Positions 8,637-16,999 are shown, numbered from the stretch's first letter. The stretch: 47,757 nucleotides of DNA from Candidatus Flavonifractor merdavium (GCA_019119335.1 DWXF01000032.1:1-47757); one strand, 5' to 3'. Notes: generated from the sequence alone by a model not told the origin. Numbers and translations are program-made.

Positions 8637-10181
8637 TCACAGGACCAGGGCCGCCAGCGGGTGGGCCAGCAGCGCGATGAGACCGAACACCACTACAAAT
8701 AGGATATAATATCCGATGGATTTCCGCAAGATAATGCTCTCCTGTCCCACTGTATCGGTGGCGGCGGTGGCGATGGAGATGCTCTGGGGGGAAATAATCT
8801 TGCCCGCCGTGGCGCCGATGGTGTTGGCGGCCACCAGCCAGACGGCGTCCATCCCCAGGGCGGAGGCGGTCTCCGCCTGCAGGCCGCTGAACAGTACCGA
8901 GGCGGAGGTGGCGCTGCCGGTGACGAAGGTGCCGATGGAGCCGATGAGGGGAGCCACAATGGGGTAGGCCGACCCGGTGACCGCCACCAGGAAGGCGGCG
9001 ATGTCGCTGGTCATGCCGCAGTAGCCCATGATCTTGGCCGCCGCCAGGATGGATACCAGGGTGATGATGGTCTTGGACATCTGCTTCAGAGTGGCCCACA
9101 GCACCTGGCCCATGACCGACACACTGGCTTTCTGCAAAGCTCCGCCCACAAAGGCGGCGATAAAGATAAGTACGCCGGGGGTGTTGACCCAGGAGAAGGT
9201 GTAGGGGCTGGCCCCCTGGCCGGAATAGATCACCACGTCGCTTTTGACGGCCGCCAGCAGGTTATGGATGGGGGGGACCAGGCTGGAGGTGGCCAGCAGC
9301 AGCACGAAGATCAGGATGAAGGGGGACCAGGCCAGCGCCCCGTCCTTGACGGTGAGGCCGCTCTGCTCCTGGGCCCTGGGCAGGGCGTATTGGGCGGGGG
9401 GCTCGCCCTTGAGCAGCTTGGAGAGCAGGATGGTCACCACCATGCACACCACCGAGCCGGTGACTGCCGGCAGCTCCGCTCCCACATACTTGGCGGTGAG
9501 AAACTCCGGGATCACGAAGGCCACTCCGGAACCCAGGGCCACCGGCCACACCCCCTTCAGGGCCCTGACCCCGCCGCCGGTCATCATCACCATCAGCAGG
9601 GGGGTGAGCACCACCATCAGGGCCAGCTGGAGCACCACCACCACCGCGGTGGGCCCCGCCTCCAGTCCCGCCACCGAGGCGGCGGTGATGGTGGGGATGC
9701 CGATGGAGCCGAAGGCGGTGGGGGTGGCGTTGGCCACCAGACACACCAGGGCGGAGAAGATGGGGTCAAAGCCCAGGCCGCACAGGATGCCGGCGGGGAT
9801 GGCCACCGCGGTGCCGAAGCCCGCCATGCCCTCCATAAAGCCCCCAAAGCCCCAGGCGATGAGGAGCACCAGCACCCGTTTGTCCCGGGTCACCGCGGTG
9901 AGCATTCCCTTGATGCGCTCCATGGCCCCGGTGCGCACCGTCAGGTTATAGGTGAACACCGCCGCCACGATCACCAGCGAGATGGGCCACAGAGCCATGA
10001 CGGCCCCCTCCAGGCCGCCGGTCAAAACCTCCGCTCCCGGACTCTTCCAGTAAAACAGCGCCAGCAGCACCGTAAGCGCCAGCGCCAGGGGGCAGACCTG
10101 ATAGGCGGGGCGTTTCCAGACGCTGAGGGCCACAGCCAGCCAGAGGATGGGAAGCAGAGCAAGCACAAACCGCACAAACAC
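8637..10181 (-). CDS. lctP: L-lactate permease, LctP/LldP family
   Basis: 514 residues, about a dozen hydrophobic segments. The family imports lactate, and sometimes glycolate, with protons. Diagnostic stretches are GFGGFMEGMAGFGTAVAIP and LVANATPTAFGSIGIPT in the N-terminal half and the matching GSIGTFVTGSATSASVLF and AANTIGATAGKIISPQS in the C-terminal half. Translation appears to start at a GTG (10179-10181) preceded by AAGGGAG nine bases upstream. It is the first gene of the lactate operon, transcribed from a clear promoter about 85 bases upstream and divergent from the FadR-type regulator that presumably controls it. Confidence 0.93.
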   Translation of the reverse strand: MFVRFVLALLPILWLAVALSVWKRPAYQVCPLALALTVLLALFYWKSPGAEVLTGGLEGAVMALWPISLVIVAAVFTYNLTVRTGAMERIKGMLTAVTRDKRVLVLLIAWGFGGFMEGMAGFGTAVAIPAGILCGLGFDPIFSALVCLVANATPTAFGSIGIPTITAASVAGLEAGPTAVVVVLQLALMVVLTPLLMVMMTGGGVRALKGVWPVALGSGVAFVIPEFLTAKYVGAELPAVTGSVVCMVVTILLSKLLKGEPPAQYALPRAQEQSGLTVKDGALAWSPFILIFVLLLATSSLVPPIHNLLAAVKSDVVIYSGQGASPYTFSWVNTPGVLIFIAAFVGGALQKASVSVMGQVLWATLKQMSKTIITLVSILAAAKIMGYCGMTSDIAAFLVAVTGSAYPIVAPLIGSIGTFVTGSATSASVLFSGLQAETASALGMDAVWLVAANTIGATAGKIISPQSISIATAATDTVGQESIILRKSIGYYILFVVVFGLIALLAHPLAALVL

Positions 10182-10264
10182 AGCCAGACACTCCCTTACA
10201 CCGTCACGCTTATGGTAGAACCAAAAGAAAATCTATACGCACCCGTTTGCTTTTTTCAAAAGCA

Positions 10265-10293
10265 ATATTAGGCGCACAATGGCAAAATGTCAA
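10265..10293 (-). promoter_or_regulatory. Promoter of the lactate operon
   Basis: On the minus strand TTGACA (10288-10293) and TAATAT (10265-10270) are separated by exactly 17 bases, a good housekeeping-sigma promoter. It faces lctP. The bases between it and the divergent regulator promoter include GGTGCCA and TGGCACTACC at about 10352-10405, partly symmetrical and a plausible operator. Confidence 0.8.
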
Positions 10294-10405
10294 GGGAATA
10301 TCCGGCTAAAATTGGCGTTCAAGCTAAATTTGTATGGGTGCATAAGTTTGCTGGTGCCATTTTTGTGCAATTTTGGACCTACCAGTTTTACAAATTGGCA
10401 CTACC

Positions 10406-10435
10406 TTTACAACTTGTTGACTGATGTGGTATAAT
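10406..10435 (+). promoter_or_regulatory. Promoter of the FadR/LldR-type regulator
   Basis: TTTACA (10406-10411) and TATAAT (10430-10435) are 18 bases apart, and TGG directly before TATAAT makes an extended -10. The regulator's ATG follows about 50 bases later. A TTGACT at 10417-10422 is too close to serve as -35. Confidence 0.78.
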
Positions 10436-10487
10436 GGTTACAATCTGACAAGTCCACGGATATCGTTTGGAAAGGGAGGCTGAGCAT

Positions 10488-11174
10488 ATGGCGGAACAGC
10501 AGAAATCCTACGAGCACGTGCTGACCTATTTGGAGGACGCCCTCCGGGATGGACAGCTCACCCTGGGCCAGTCCCTGCCCCCCGAGCGGGAGCTGGCCGA
10601 GCAGCTGGGCATCAGCCGCAATTCCGTGCGGGAGGCCGTCCGCCTGCTGGAGCACATGGGCTTTCTGGTGAGCAGCCAGGGGGCGGGCAATTTCATCAGC
10701 TGCAACATCCAGCGCAATTTGCAGGATTCCTTTGACATGCTCATTCTGCTCCAGCAGATCGACTACCACCAGCTGGCCGAGCTGCGGTCGGGGCTGGAGA
10801 TGCAGGCGGCGCTGCTGGCGGCCGACCGGATCACCGACAGCCAGGTGGACCGGCTGGACAGCCTGGTGCGGCAGATGACGGCCTGCCCGCCGGAGATGGG
10901 AGCCCAGCTGGACAAGCAGCTCCACGACGAGATTGCCGCCATTTCGGGCAACCAGCTTATCATCCAGATCCTCCGGGCTCTGTCCTCCACCATCGACCGG
11001 TTCATCAGCGACATGCGCCGCCGGATCCTCCAGAATCCCCGCACCGGCAATCAGCTCCAGTACGCCCATGAGCAGATGGTGGACGCCCTGCGCCGGCGGG
11101 ACAAGACCCACCTGATGCTGGCGGTGAACCACCACTTCAATGTGGTCAACGGTAACATGACGGCGGAAGAATAA
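10488..11174 (+). CDS. FadR-family (GntR) transcriptional regulator, LldR-like
   Basis: 228 residues. A winged helix-turn-helix at about 5-70 carries the GntR core PPERELAEQLGISRNSVREAVRLLEHMG, and an all-helical FCD ligand domain (about 80-225) follows. The ATG at 10488 is chosen because AAAGGGAGG lies eight bases upstream; an in-frame TTG at 10467 has no such site. FCD regulators of the LldR/LutR type sense lactate or related hydroxy acids and usually repress. Its position, divergent from lctP-larA-ldh-acd-etfBA, makes it the likely lactate-responsive regulator of that operon. The effector is inferred from context. Confidence 0.9.
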   Translation: MAEQQKSYEHVLTYLEDALRDGQLTLGQSLPPERELAEQLGISRNSVREAVRLLEHMGFLVSSQGAGNFISCNIQRNLQDSFDMLILLQQIDYHQLAELRSGLEMQAALLAADRITDSQVDRLDSLVRQMTACPPEMGAQLDKQLHDEIAAISGNQLIIQILRALSSTIDRFISDMRRRILQNPRTGNQLQYAHEQMVDALRRRDKTHLMLAVNHHFNVVNGNMTAEE

Positions 11175-11183
11175 ACGGCACGA

Positions 11184-11217
11184 AAAAAACACCATCGCCT
11201 GGGCAATGGTGTTTTTT
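11184..11217. terminator. Bidirectional terminator after the FadR-type regulator
   Basis: The arms AAAAAACACCAT (11184-11195) and ATGGTGTTTTTT (11206-11217) pair perfectly around a ten-base loop. With an A-run on one side and a T-run on the other it can end both the regulator and the convergent 2-hydroxyacid dehydrogenase gene. Confidence 0.92.
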
Positions 11218-11218
11218 G

Positions 11219-12175
11219 TTACAGGACCCGGTTGGGCAGAGGACGGCCGCTGACGTAGCATTTCAGAGCCAGCAGGGCGATGCGGGCGATGGCGCGGGCG
11301 GTGTCGGGCAGGTGGTCCCCGCCGGCGGCGTGGGGGGTGATGAGGGCCCTGGGCTGCCGCCACAGGGGGTGCTCCGGGGGGAGGGGCTCCGGGTCGGTGA
11401 CGTCCAGACCGGCTCCCCACAGATGGCCCTCCGCCAGTACCTCCGCCAGGGCCTGGCAGTCCAGCACGCTGCCCCGGCCGCCGTTGAGCAGGATGGCGTC
11501 CGGCTTCATCCGCAGCAGCCGCTCCCGGTCAAAGAGTCCGACGGTCTGGGGACTCTGAGGCAGGGTGAGGCACACCACGTCGGCGGCGGGCAGCAGCCGG
11601 TCCAGCGCCTCCATGGGGTAGAGGGCGGAGATGCCGGTCACAGGCTGGGCGGTGTCCCGGCGGATGCCCATGGTATCCGCCCCCAGGGCGGTACACAGGC
11701 GGGCGAAGGAGCCCCCTAGATCCCCGGCCCCCACTACCAGTACCTGGCTCCCCTCCAGGGTACGGGCCTGACCCAGGTCGCGCCACTGCCCCTGATTCTG
11801 CTGGTCCCGGTATTCCGGCAGGTGCTTCATCAAAGCCAGCAGCATGGCCAGCAGATGCTCGGATACCGAGTGGCCATAAGCCCCGGTGGAGCAGCTGAGC
11901 ATGGCCCCCGCAGGCAGCACGCCGGGGACGGTGTAGGTGTCCACTCCGGCGCTGCGGGTGTGGAGCCAGCGCAGGGCGCACCCCTCCCCCAGCAGGGCGG
12001 CGGGGGGATTGCCCAGGATCACGGCGGCCCGGGCGTAGTCCTCCGCCGTCAGCTCCGGCTGGCCGGGCAGGGGCCGGCCCCCCGGCGCGAAGCGCTGGGA
12101 CAGACCGGGAGCGGCATCCTGAAAGCGCCTCTGCTCCTCCGGCGTGAGGACAAGCAGATTCAAAATCTCTTCCAT
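11219..12175 (-). CDS. D-isomer-specific 2-hydroxyacid dehydrogenase
   Basis: 318 residues, family-typical. The enzyme reduces a 2-oxo acid to a D-2-hydroxy acid (or the reverse) with NAD(P)H. The nucleotide-binding domain has VLVVGAGDLGGSFARLC, a Rossmann loop. The catalytic trio is recognisable: Arg in LLNGGRGSVLD, Glu in DVTDPEPLPPEHPLW and His in ITPHAAGG. The substrate is not evident; hydroxypyruvate or glyoxylate would suit the neighbouring aldarate/glycerate pathway. The gene is monocistronic and divergent from gudD, with its own promoter, so joint control with gudD from the shared 310-base gap is likely. Confidence 0.88.
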   Translation of the reverse strand: MEEILNLLVLTPEEQRRFQDAAPGLSQRFAPGGRPLPGQPELTAEDYARAAVILGNPPAALLGEGCALRWLHTRSAGVDTYTVPGVLPAGAMLSCSTGAYGHSVSEHLLAMLLALMKHLPEYRDQQNQGQWRDLGQARTLEGSQVLVVGAGDLGGSFARLCTALGADTMGIRRDTAQPVTGISALYPMEALDRLLPAADVVCLTLPQSPQTVGLFDRERLLRMKPDAILLNGGRGSVLDCQALAEVLAEGHLWGAGLDVTDPEPLPPEHPLWRQPRALITPHAAGGDHLPDTARAIARIALLALKCYVSGRPLPNRVL

Positions 12176-12208
12176 GGCGGTTCTCCTTTAAAATGAAAGC
12201 TCCCCCTC

Positions 12209-12238
12209 ATCATACCCCGGAGAGGGGAGAAAAGGCAA
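12209..12238 (-). promoter_or_regulatory. Promoter of the 2-hydroxyacid dehydrogenase gene
   Basis: On the minus strand TTGCCT (12233-12238) and TATGAT (12209-12214) are 18 bases apart; the start codon follows about 35 bases on with an AAAGGAG ribosome site. The -35 overlaps the first AAATTAGAAAAA repeat. Confidence 0.6.
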
Positions 12239-12341
12239 ATTAGAAAAAGTGGTTGTTTTACACATAAAACTTATCCTGCCCCAGGGGAGATAGCGGAGGT
12301 GGGTAAAGTAAAATTAGAAAAACTAATCTTGCGATAAGTTT
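12237..12341. repeat. Paired repeats in the gudD control region, candidate operators
   Basis: The 12-mer AAATTAGAAAAA occurs twice, at 12237-12248 and 12311-12322. The second copy is part of a symmetrical site ATTAG-AAAAA-CTAAT (12313-12327). A second pair, AAACTTATC (12267-12275) and GATAAGTTT (12333-12341), forms a spaced inverted repeat around it. All lie between the two divergent promoters, where a regulator of gudD and the dehydrogenase gene would be expected to bind. Confidence 0.5.
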
Positions 12342-12348
12342 ATTAAGT

Positions 12349-12377
12349 TTGATTTCTTGTATCCGCCGTGATACAAT
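12349..12377 (+). promoter_or_regulatory. Promoter of gudD
   Basis: TTGATT (12349-12354) and TACAAT (12372-12377) are exactly 17 bases apart, and TGA before TACAAT adds an extended -10. The untranslated leader to the gudD ATG is about 100 bases, and I saw no strong hairpin in it. Confidence 0.78.
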
Positions 12378-12485
12378 GCGGTCGAAATGAGGAGCGCCGT
12401 CCCTTTTCAAACGGAGAAATCTGGTCTGCTCACTACCGACACGAGGAAACCGGACTTTGTCTGAATAAAAAAGGAGTGCATTTCA

Positions 12486-13820
12486 ATGGGCAATACCCCC
12501 AAGGTAGCCGCCATGGAAGTTTTCCCTGTGGCCGGCAAGGACTGCATGGAGCTCAACCTCTCCGGCGCCCACGCCCCCTACTTCACCCGCAATGTGGTGG
12601 TGCTCACCGACGACCGGGGCAACACCGGCGTGGGCGAGGTGCCCGGCGGTCAGAAGATCACCAAGGCCCTGGAGGATGTGAAGCATCTGGTGGAGGGCAC
12701 CGCCCTGGGCGATTACAAGAACACCCTGAAAAAGGTCAACGACTGGCTGGCGGCCCACATCAAGGACGACGTCCGGGGCCAGCAGACCTTTGATCTGCGT
12801 ACCGGCGTCCACGTGGTCACCGCCATCGAGGCCCCGCTGCTGGATCTGCTGGGCCAGTATCTGGAGGTCCCCGCCGCCGCGCTGCTGGGCGACGGCATCC
12901 AGCGCAACAAGGTGCGCTTTTTGAGCTATCTGTTCTATGTGGGCGACCGGAAGAAAACCGATCTGCCCTACTACTCCGAGCCTGACGCCGACTGCGACTG
13001 GTACCGCCTGCGCCATGAGGAGGCCCTGACCCCCGACGCCATTGTGGCCCTGGCCAAAGCTACCTATGAGAAGTACGGCTTTGAGGACTTCAAGCTCAAG
13101 GGCGGCGTGCTGGAGGGCAAGGAGGAGCTGAAGGCCGTCCAGGCCCTGAAGGAGGCTTTCCCCGAGGCCCGCATCACTCTGGACCCCAACGGCGGCTGGC
13201 TGCTGAAGGACGCCCTGGCCCTGGCCCCCGAGCTGAAAAAGGTGCTGGCCTACTGCGAGGACCCCTGCGGCGCCGAGGGACGCTTCTCCGGTCGTGAGAT
13301 CATGGCCGAATTCAAGCAGGAGAGCGGCATGCCCACCGCCACCAACATGATCGACACCGACTGGCGGGAGATGCGCCACTGCATCGCCCTGCGCAGCGTG
13401 GATATCCCCCTGGCCGATCCCCACTTCTGGACCATGGCCGGCTCCGTCCGGGTGGGCCAGATGTGCAACGACTTCGGCCTGATGTGGGGCTGCCACTCCA
13501 ACAACCACTTTGACATCTCCCTGGCCATGATGACCCAGTGCGCTGCCGCCGTACCCGGCAAGCTCAACGGCATCGACACCCACTGGATCTGGCAGGAGGG
13601 CCTCGAGCGGCTGACCAAGCAGCCTCTGCAGATCAAGGGCGGCTGCATCGACCTGCCCCAGCGGCCCGGCCTGGGCATCGAGCTGGACCGGGAGCAGCTG
13701 ATGAAGGCCCACAAGCTGTATCTGGACAACTGCCTGGGCGGCCGGGACGACGCCGTGGGGATGCAGTACCTGATCCCCGGCTGGAAGTTTGATCCCAAGC
13801 GGCCCTGCCTGGTGCGCTGA
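12486..13820 (+). CDS. gudD: Glucarate dehydratase
   Basis: 444 residues of the enolase superfamily. The enzyme dehydrates D-glucarate (and L-idarate) to 5-keto-4-deoxyglucarate. The active site looks intact: the KxK pair Lys203/Lys205 in FKLKGG, the metal ligands Asp233 (LDPNGGW), Glu258 (YCEDPCG) and Asn287 (TATNMID), and the Asp311/His337 pair ([16 protein letters not shown]). The start is set by AAGGAG about eight bases before the ATG. It is transcribed alone from its own promoter, with the PrpR-type regulator downstream. Its product joins the GarD product and feeds the aldolase, GarR and glycerate kinase encoded further on. Confidence 0.96.
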   Translation: MGNTPKVAAMEVFPVAGKDCMELNLSGAHAPYFTRNVVVLTDDRGNTGVGEVPGGQKITKALEDVKHLVEGTALGDYKNTLKKVNDWLAAHIKDDVRGQQTFDLRTGVHVVTAIEAPLLDLLGQYLEVPAAALLGDGIQRNKVRFLSYLFYVGDRKKTDLPYYSEPDADCDWYRLRHEEALTPDAIVALAKATYEKYGFEDFKLKGGVLEGKEELKAVQALKEAFPEARITLDPNGGWLLKDALALAPELKKVLAYCEDPCGAEGRFSGREIMAEFKQESGMPTATNMIDTDWREMRHCIALRSVDIPLADPHFWTMAGSVRVGQMCNDFGLMWGCHSNNHFDISLAMMTQCAAAVPGKLNGIDTHWIWQEGLERLTKQPLQIKGGCIDLPQRPGLGIELDREQLMKAHKLYLDNCLGGRDDAVGMQYLIPGWKFDPKRPCLVR

Positions 13821-13871
13821 GACAGAAGGTATCTTCTTTCCATACTTCTTTTCCAACCTTTCCTTGAGACT

Positions 13872-13913
13872 GCGGCGCGGCCGGAGCGGAGTGATCTGCC
13901 CCGGCCGCGCCGC
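13872..13913 (+). terminator. GC-rich hairpin after gudD
   Basis: The 13-base arms at 13872-13884 and 13901-13913 (GCGGCGCGGCCGG and its complement) pair perfectly around a 16-base loop. There is no T-run, so it may act as an mRNA 3' stabiliser or a partial terminator between gudD and the regulator gene. Confidence 0.55.
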
Positions 13914-13929
13914 GTCTGCATACCGGCGC

Positions 13930-13958
13930 TTTACAAGGGTGGGGCAATCCGCTATCAT
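13930..13958 (+). promoter_or_regulatory. Promoter of the PrpR-type regulator
   Basis: TTTACA (13930-13935) and TATCAT (13953-13958) are 17 bases apart. The start codon follows 27 bases later after an AAGGAGGGGG ribosome site. Confidence 0.72.
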
Positions 13959-13985
13959 AGAACAGGCAAAAAAGGAGGGGGCGCT

Positions 13986-15857
13986 ATGGCAAAATTCGCG
14001 TTGATTCTGCCCCGCGAGGAGCTGGTGGAGCCGGCGGGACGCATTGCCCGGGAGCTGGGCATGGAGGTGGTGCTGAACAAGTCGGTGAGCACCGAGCACG
14101 TGCTGGAGCAGGCGGAGGTCTGCCGGGCTCTGGGGGCGGACATTCTGGTGGCCCGGGGGCGGCAGGCCTCCATCCTCAAGGAGCACACCGACCTGCCGGT
14201 GGTGGAGATCCGCCTCACCGGCCTGGAGATCGCCCTGCTGCTCCACCGGGCCAGGGCCATGGTGCCCCGGGTGGAAAAGCCCAAGGTGGGGGTGGTCACC
14301 ATCCCCAACATGGTGGGGGAGATCCAGGGCTTCGAGGATGTGGTGGGCATCGAGCTGCACACCTATTTCGTGGCGGGAGTGGACGAGACCGAGCGGGGCG
14401 TGGAGCAGGCAGTGGCCGACGGGATGGACGTGATTCTGGGGGGCGATTTTGCCAACGCCTGCTGCCGCAGGCTGGGCAAGCGCACCCTGTTTATGGAGAG
14501 CACCGAGGACTCCCTCCGCTCCAGTCTGCGCAACGCCCGCAGCGTGGGCTACGCCTCCGACGCCGAGCGGCGGAACACCGCCCACCTCCAGGTGCTGCTG
14601 GACTACTCCTTCAACGGCATTATCGAGCTGGACGCCAGGGGCGTGGTGGCCCGCAGCAACGACATGGCCTGCAAAATTCTGGGCCGGGATCGGGAGCGGC
14701 TGGTGGGTCAGCCCCTGTCCGCCCTGATGCCGCCGGAGGACCAGGAGCTGTGGACCGACGCGCTGGCCCGCCATCAGGAGCTGTATTTTTCCGTGCTCAA
14801 TGTGGCGGGGGTCCACGTGGTGGCCAACGCCGCCCCGGTGACCGGCTGGGACGCGGAGGAGGGGATGATCTTCTCCTTCTACGAGATGCACAAGATGGAG
14901 AGCCAGGGGGAGCGGGCCCTGCGGGAGCGCTACCGCCTCCAGCGCTATCTGGCCTACGGCCGCTTTGAGGACGTGAGCCACACCAGCCGGGAGATGGCCC
15001 GGGTGGTACGCCTGGCCCGCACCTTTGCCGGCACCGTCCAGCCCATCTTCCTGCGGGGGGAGGTGGGCAGCGGCAAATCCCTCTTTGCCCAGAGCATCCA
15101 CAACGCCAGCCCCTGCTCCAAGGGTCCCTTTGTCACCTTTGACTGCGGGGCTAAGTGGAAGGATCAGCAGGAGTCCCTGGTGCGCGCGGCCAAGGACGCG
15201 GACAACGGCACCCTCTATCTGGACCACCTGGAATATCTGGAGCAGGGGGGACAGCATGCCCTGTGCCGCCTGCTCCGGGAGAATGTGATCCATCTGGTGG
15301 GGGAGCGGACTCCCGAGCCGGTGTCGGTGCGGGTCATCGTCTCCACCGCCGACCGGGAGGTGCCCCGGCTGAAGGACCGCAGCTTCCTGCCGGAACTGGC
15401 CTACCTTCTGGCCCCCAACCAGCTGGACCTGCCTCCGCTGCGCAGCAGGCCGGACGATCTGGAGCAGGCCATTACCATGTGCCTGGACGACTGCGTGACC
15501 AAGCTCAACCGCTATGTGGTGCTCACCAAGGAGGCCAGGAAGGTGCTGATGAGCTATCCCTGGCCGGGTAACTACATCCAGCTGCACACCTTCCTGGAGC
15601 GGATGGCCCTCACTGCTCCCTCCCGCACCGTCAAGGACGGCTATGTGCGGGACCTGCTGGAGCAGCTTTACCCCAACGACCTGCCGCTGCCCCGGTCGGA
15701 GGAGCAGCCTCCCTCGGAGGAGGCCGCCCGGATCATCGCCGCCCTCTCCCGGTGCAGCGGCAGCCGGGCGGAGGCCGCCGCCCAGCTGGGCCTGAGCAAG
15801 ACCACCCTCTGGCGCCGGATGAAGCAGTACGGCATCCGGGACCGGTACGAGCCATAA
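13986..15857 (+). CDS. PrpR-type transcriptional regulator with degenerate AAA+ (sigma-54 activator) domain
   Basis: 623 residues: a PrpR_N-type sensor (about 1-185), a PAS domain (about 200-300), an AAA+ domain (about 330-545) and a Fis-type helix-turn-helix (about 580-620, SRAEAAAQLGLSKTTLWRRMKQYGI). Walker A is kept (GEVGSGKS, 358-365). The sigma-54-contacting GAFTGA loop, expected between FDC (385-387) and Walker B, is absent. Walker B reads LYLDHL, with His414 where Glu is usual, and the segment where FREDLYYRL-like arginine fingers are expected reads FLPELAYLL (467-475). Known activators with this layout need these elements to open sigma-54 promoters, so this one probably works differently. 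Its place between gudD and the transporter operon suggests it controls aldarate use. Confidence 0.85.
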   Translation: MAKFALILPREELVEPAGRIARELGMEVVLNKSVSTEHVLEQAEVCRALGADILVARGRQASILKEHTDLPVVEIRLTGLEIALLLHRARAMVPRVEKPKVGVVTIPNMVGEIQGFEDVVGIELHTYFVAGVDETERGVEQAVADGMDVILGGDFANACCRRLGKRTLFMESTEDSLRSSLRNARSVGYASDAERRNTAHLQVLLDYSFNGIIELDARGVVARSNDMACKILGRDRERLVGQPLSALMPPEDQELWTDALARHQELYFSVLNVAGVHVVANAAPVTGWDAEEGMIFSFYEMHKMESQGERALRERYRLQRYLAYGRFEDVSHTSREMARVVRLARTFAGTVQPIFLRGEVGSGKSLFAQSIHNASPCSKGPFVTFDCGAKWKDQQESLVRAAKDADNGTLYLDHLEYLEQGGQHALCRLLRENVIHLVGERTPEPVSVRVIVSTADREVPRLKDRSFLPELAYLLAPNQLDLPPLRSRPDDLEQAITMCLDDCVTKLNRYVVLTKEARKVLMSYPWPGNYIQLHTFLERMALTAPSRTVKDGYVRDLLEQLYPNDLPLPRSEEQPPSEEAARIIAALSRCSGSRAEAAAQLGLSKTTLWRRMKQYGIRDRYEP

Positions 15858-15904
15858 AAAGGACCTGGAGCAGACCGCCTGTGGGTCTGCTCCAGGTCCT
15901 TTTT
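15856..15904. terminator. Bidirectional terminator after the PrpR-type regulator
   Basis: A perfect 21-base stem (15856-15876 with 15884-15904) has a seven-base loop, with A5 at its left foot and T5 at its right. It ends the regulator gene and, leftward, the convergent membrane-protein gene. Confidence 0.94.
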
Positions 15905-15914
15905 GGAGGGGAGC

Positions 15915-16784
15915 TTACAACGCGTCGGACAGCTTGAGGATGCCGCCCAGCTCGGGGAAGAAGTCGGTCTCCACCACGGCGGGGCCGGGGGATACCCGGC
16001 TGCTCACCTTCTGCCCCAGGATCCGGTTGGTCACGTAGACATGGAGCCTGCTGCCCTGGACGCAGAGGGCCAGGGGGAGCTGGGTGCTGCCGGCCAGGCG
16101 GCGCACCGCGCTGAGGAAAGGCTGGTCCGGCAGCCGGGGGGTCTCCCGGGGCCGGAGCACCAGCCAGCCCTCCGCCTCCATCCAGTCGGGCAGGCCGCTT
16201 ACCACCTGCTGCAGGTCCCGCTCTCCGCCGAAATAGGGGTCCCGGGACTGCTTCATCATCACCTTGGGGTGGATCAGCCGGCAGTCCAGCCCGGTGTCGT
16301 GGTCCAGCTCCACCGTCACCCAGGCGCCGATGACAAACTCGTGGTGCCGCTTGCCCGCCATGTCAAAGGTGTGGGTGAAGCCGGCGTCGCTGAGCCGGAC
16401 CGGACGGCCCCGGTAGGAGCCCGTGCCCCCCTCCTGGGTGAGCACCGAGCCCTTGGCCGGGTTGGCGGCCACCAGCCGCACCTGGCGCAGCTCCTCCGGG
16501 TCCAGAGGGGACTGGGGGGTGTGCCTGGCGTCCTGGAGGGTGCGCTCCAGGGTGCTCTGGAGGCAGGCGTGGACAAACGCCCCGGCGTAGGCTCTGGACC
16601 GGCCCCGCACCACCGTCAGGTGAAAGATCAGGCTGGCGGCCAGCAGCGCCAGCGTGATGCGCTTATCCACAAAAAAGAAGACCAGCGCCAGAACCGCCGC
16701 GGCCAGATAGACCAGATAGAGTCTGCGCAGCCCCTTGTACTGGGCGGTGAGGCGTTCCAGCAGGTCCTGCTGCCTCTCGTTCAT
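15915..16784 (-). CDS. Membrane-anchored protein of unknown function
   Basis: 289 residues, not recognised with confidence. The N-terminus has a short charged helix (1-20), then two closely spaced hydrophobic helices (about 22-40 and 43-60) with a short charged turn, so it is a cell-membrane protein. A soluble domain of ~220 residues follows, containing YRGRPVRLSDAGFTHTF, HHEFVIGAWVTVELD and PDWMEAEGWLVLRP. Two N-terminal helices followed by a mixed alpha/beta cytosolic domain recalls DUF3137-type proteins, but that is only a resemblance by eye. It is transcribed alone from its own promoter. Nothing nearby indicates a role. Confidence 0.6.
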   Translation of the reverse strand: MNERQQDLLERLTAQYKGLRRLYLVYLAAAVLALVFFFVDKRITLALLAASLIFHLTVVRGRSRAYAGAFVHACLQSTLERTLQDARHTPQSPLDPEELRQVRLVAANPAKGSVLTQEGGTGSYRGRPVRLSDAGFTHTFDMAGKRHHEFVIGAWVTVELDHDTGLDCRLIHPKVMMKQSRDPYFGGERDLQQVVSGLPDWMEAEGWLVLRPRETPRLPDQPFLSAVRRLAGSTQLPLALCVQGSRLHVYVTNRILGQKVSSRVSPGPAVVETDFFPELGGILKLSDAL

Positions 16785-16832
16785 TTGGACCGACTCCCTT
16801 TCTGTTATTCCAAATTCCTTTGGGTCAGGTTC

Positions 16833-16861
16833 AGTGTATCAAATTCCCGGTCCGTGTACAA
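16833..16861 (-). promoter_or_regulatory. Promoter of the unknown membrane protein
   Basis: On the minus strand TTGTAC (16856-16861) and TACACT (16833-16838) are 17 bases apart, and TGA before the -10 makes it extended. The ATG lies about 50 bases downstream after an AAAGGGAG ribosome site. Confidence 0.62.
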
Positions 16862-16999
16862 GTGGCTGGACATGCTTCCCGAAAAGGTGCGATATTGTGC
16901 AATATCTACGATTTTAGCCGGCATATTTTTTAAAAAGTGGCGAAAAGATCTGTAAAATTAAAGATACAGAAAATTGACATGAAAAATACATTTCAGAAA

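Noticed and set aside
10394..10412. TTGGCACTACCTTTACA as a -24/-12 (sigma-54) promoter
   Set aside because: The -12 GC is AC here, and the same bases provide the -35 (TTTACA) of a good extended -10 promoter.
12483..15587. Very long open frame antisense to gudD and the PrpR-like gene
   Set aside because: Caused by G/C-rich third positions; the translation is low-complexity Gly/Ala/His/Gln and no ribosome site or family is recognisable. The same holds for the long antisense frame over the M14 gene and others.
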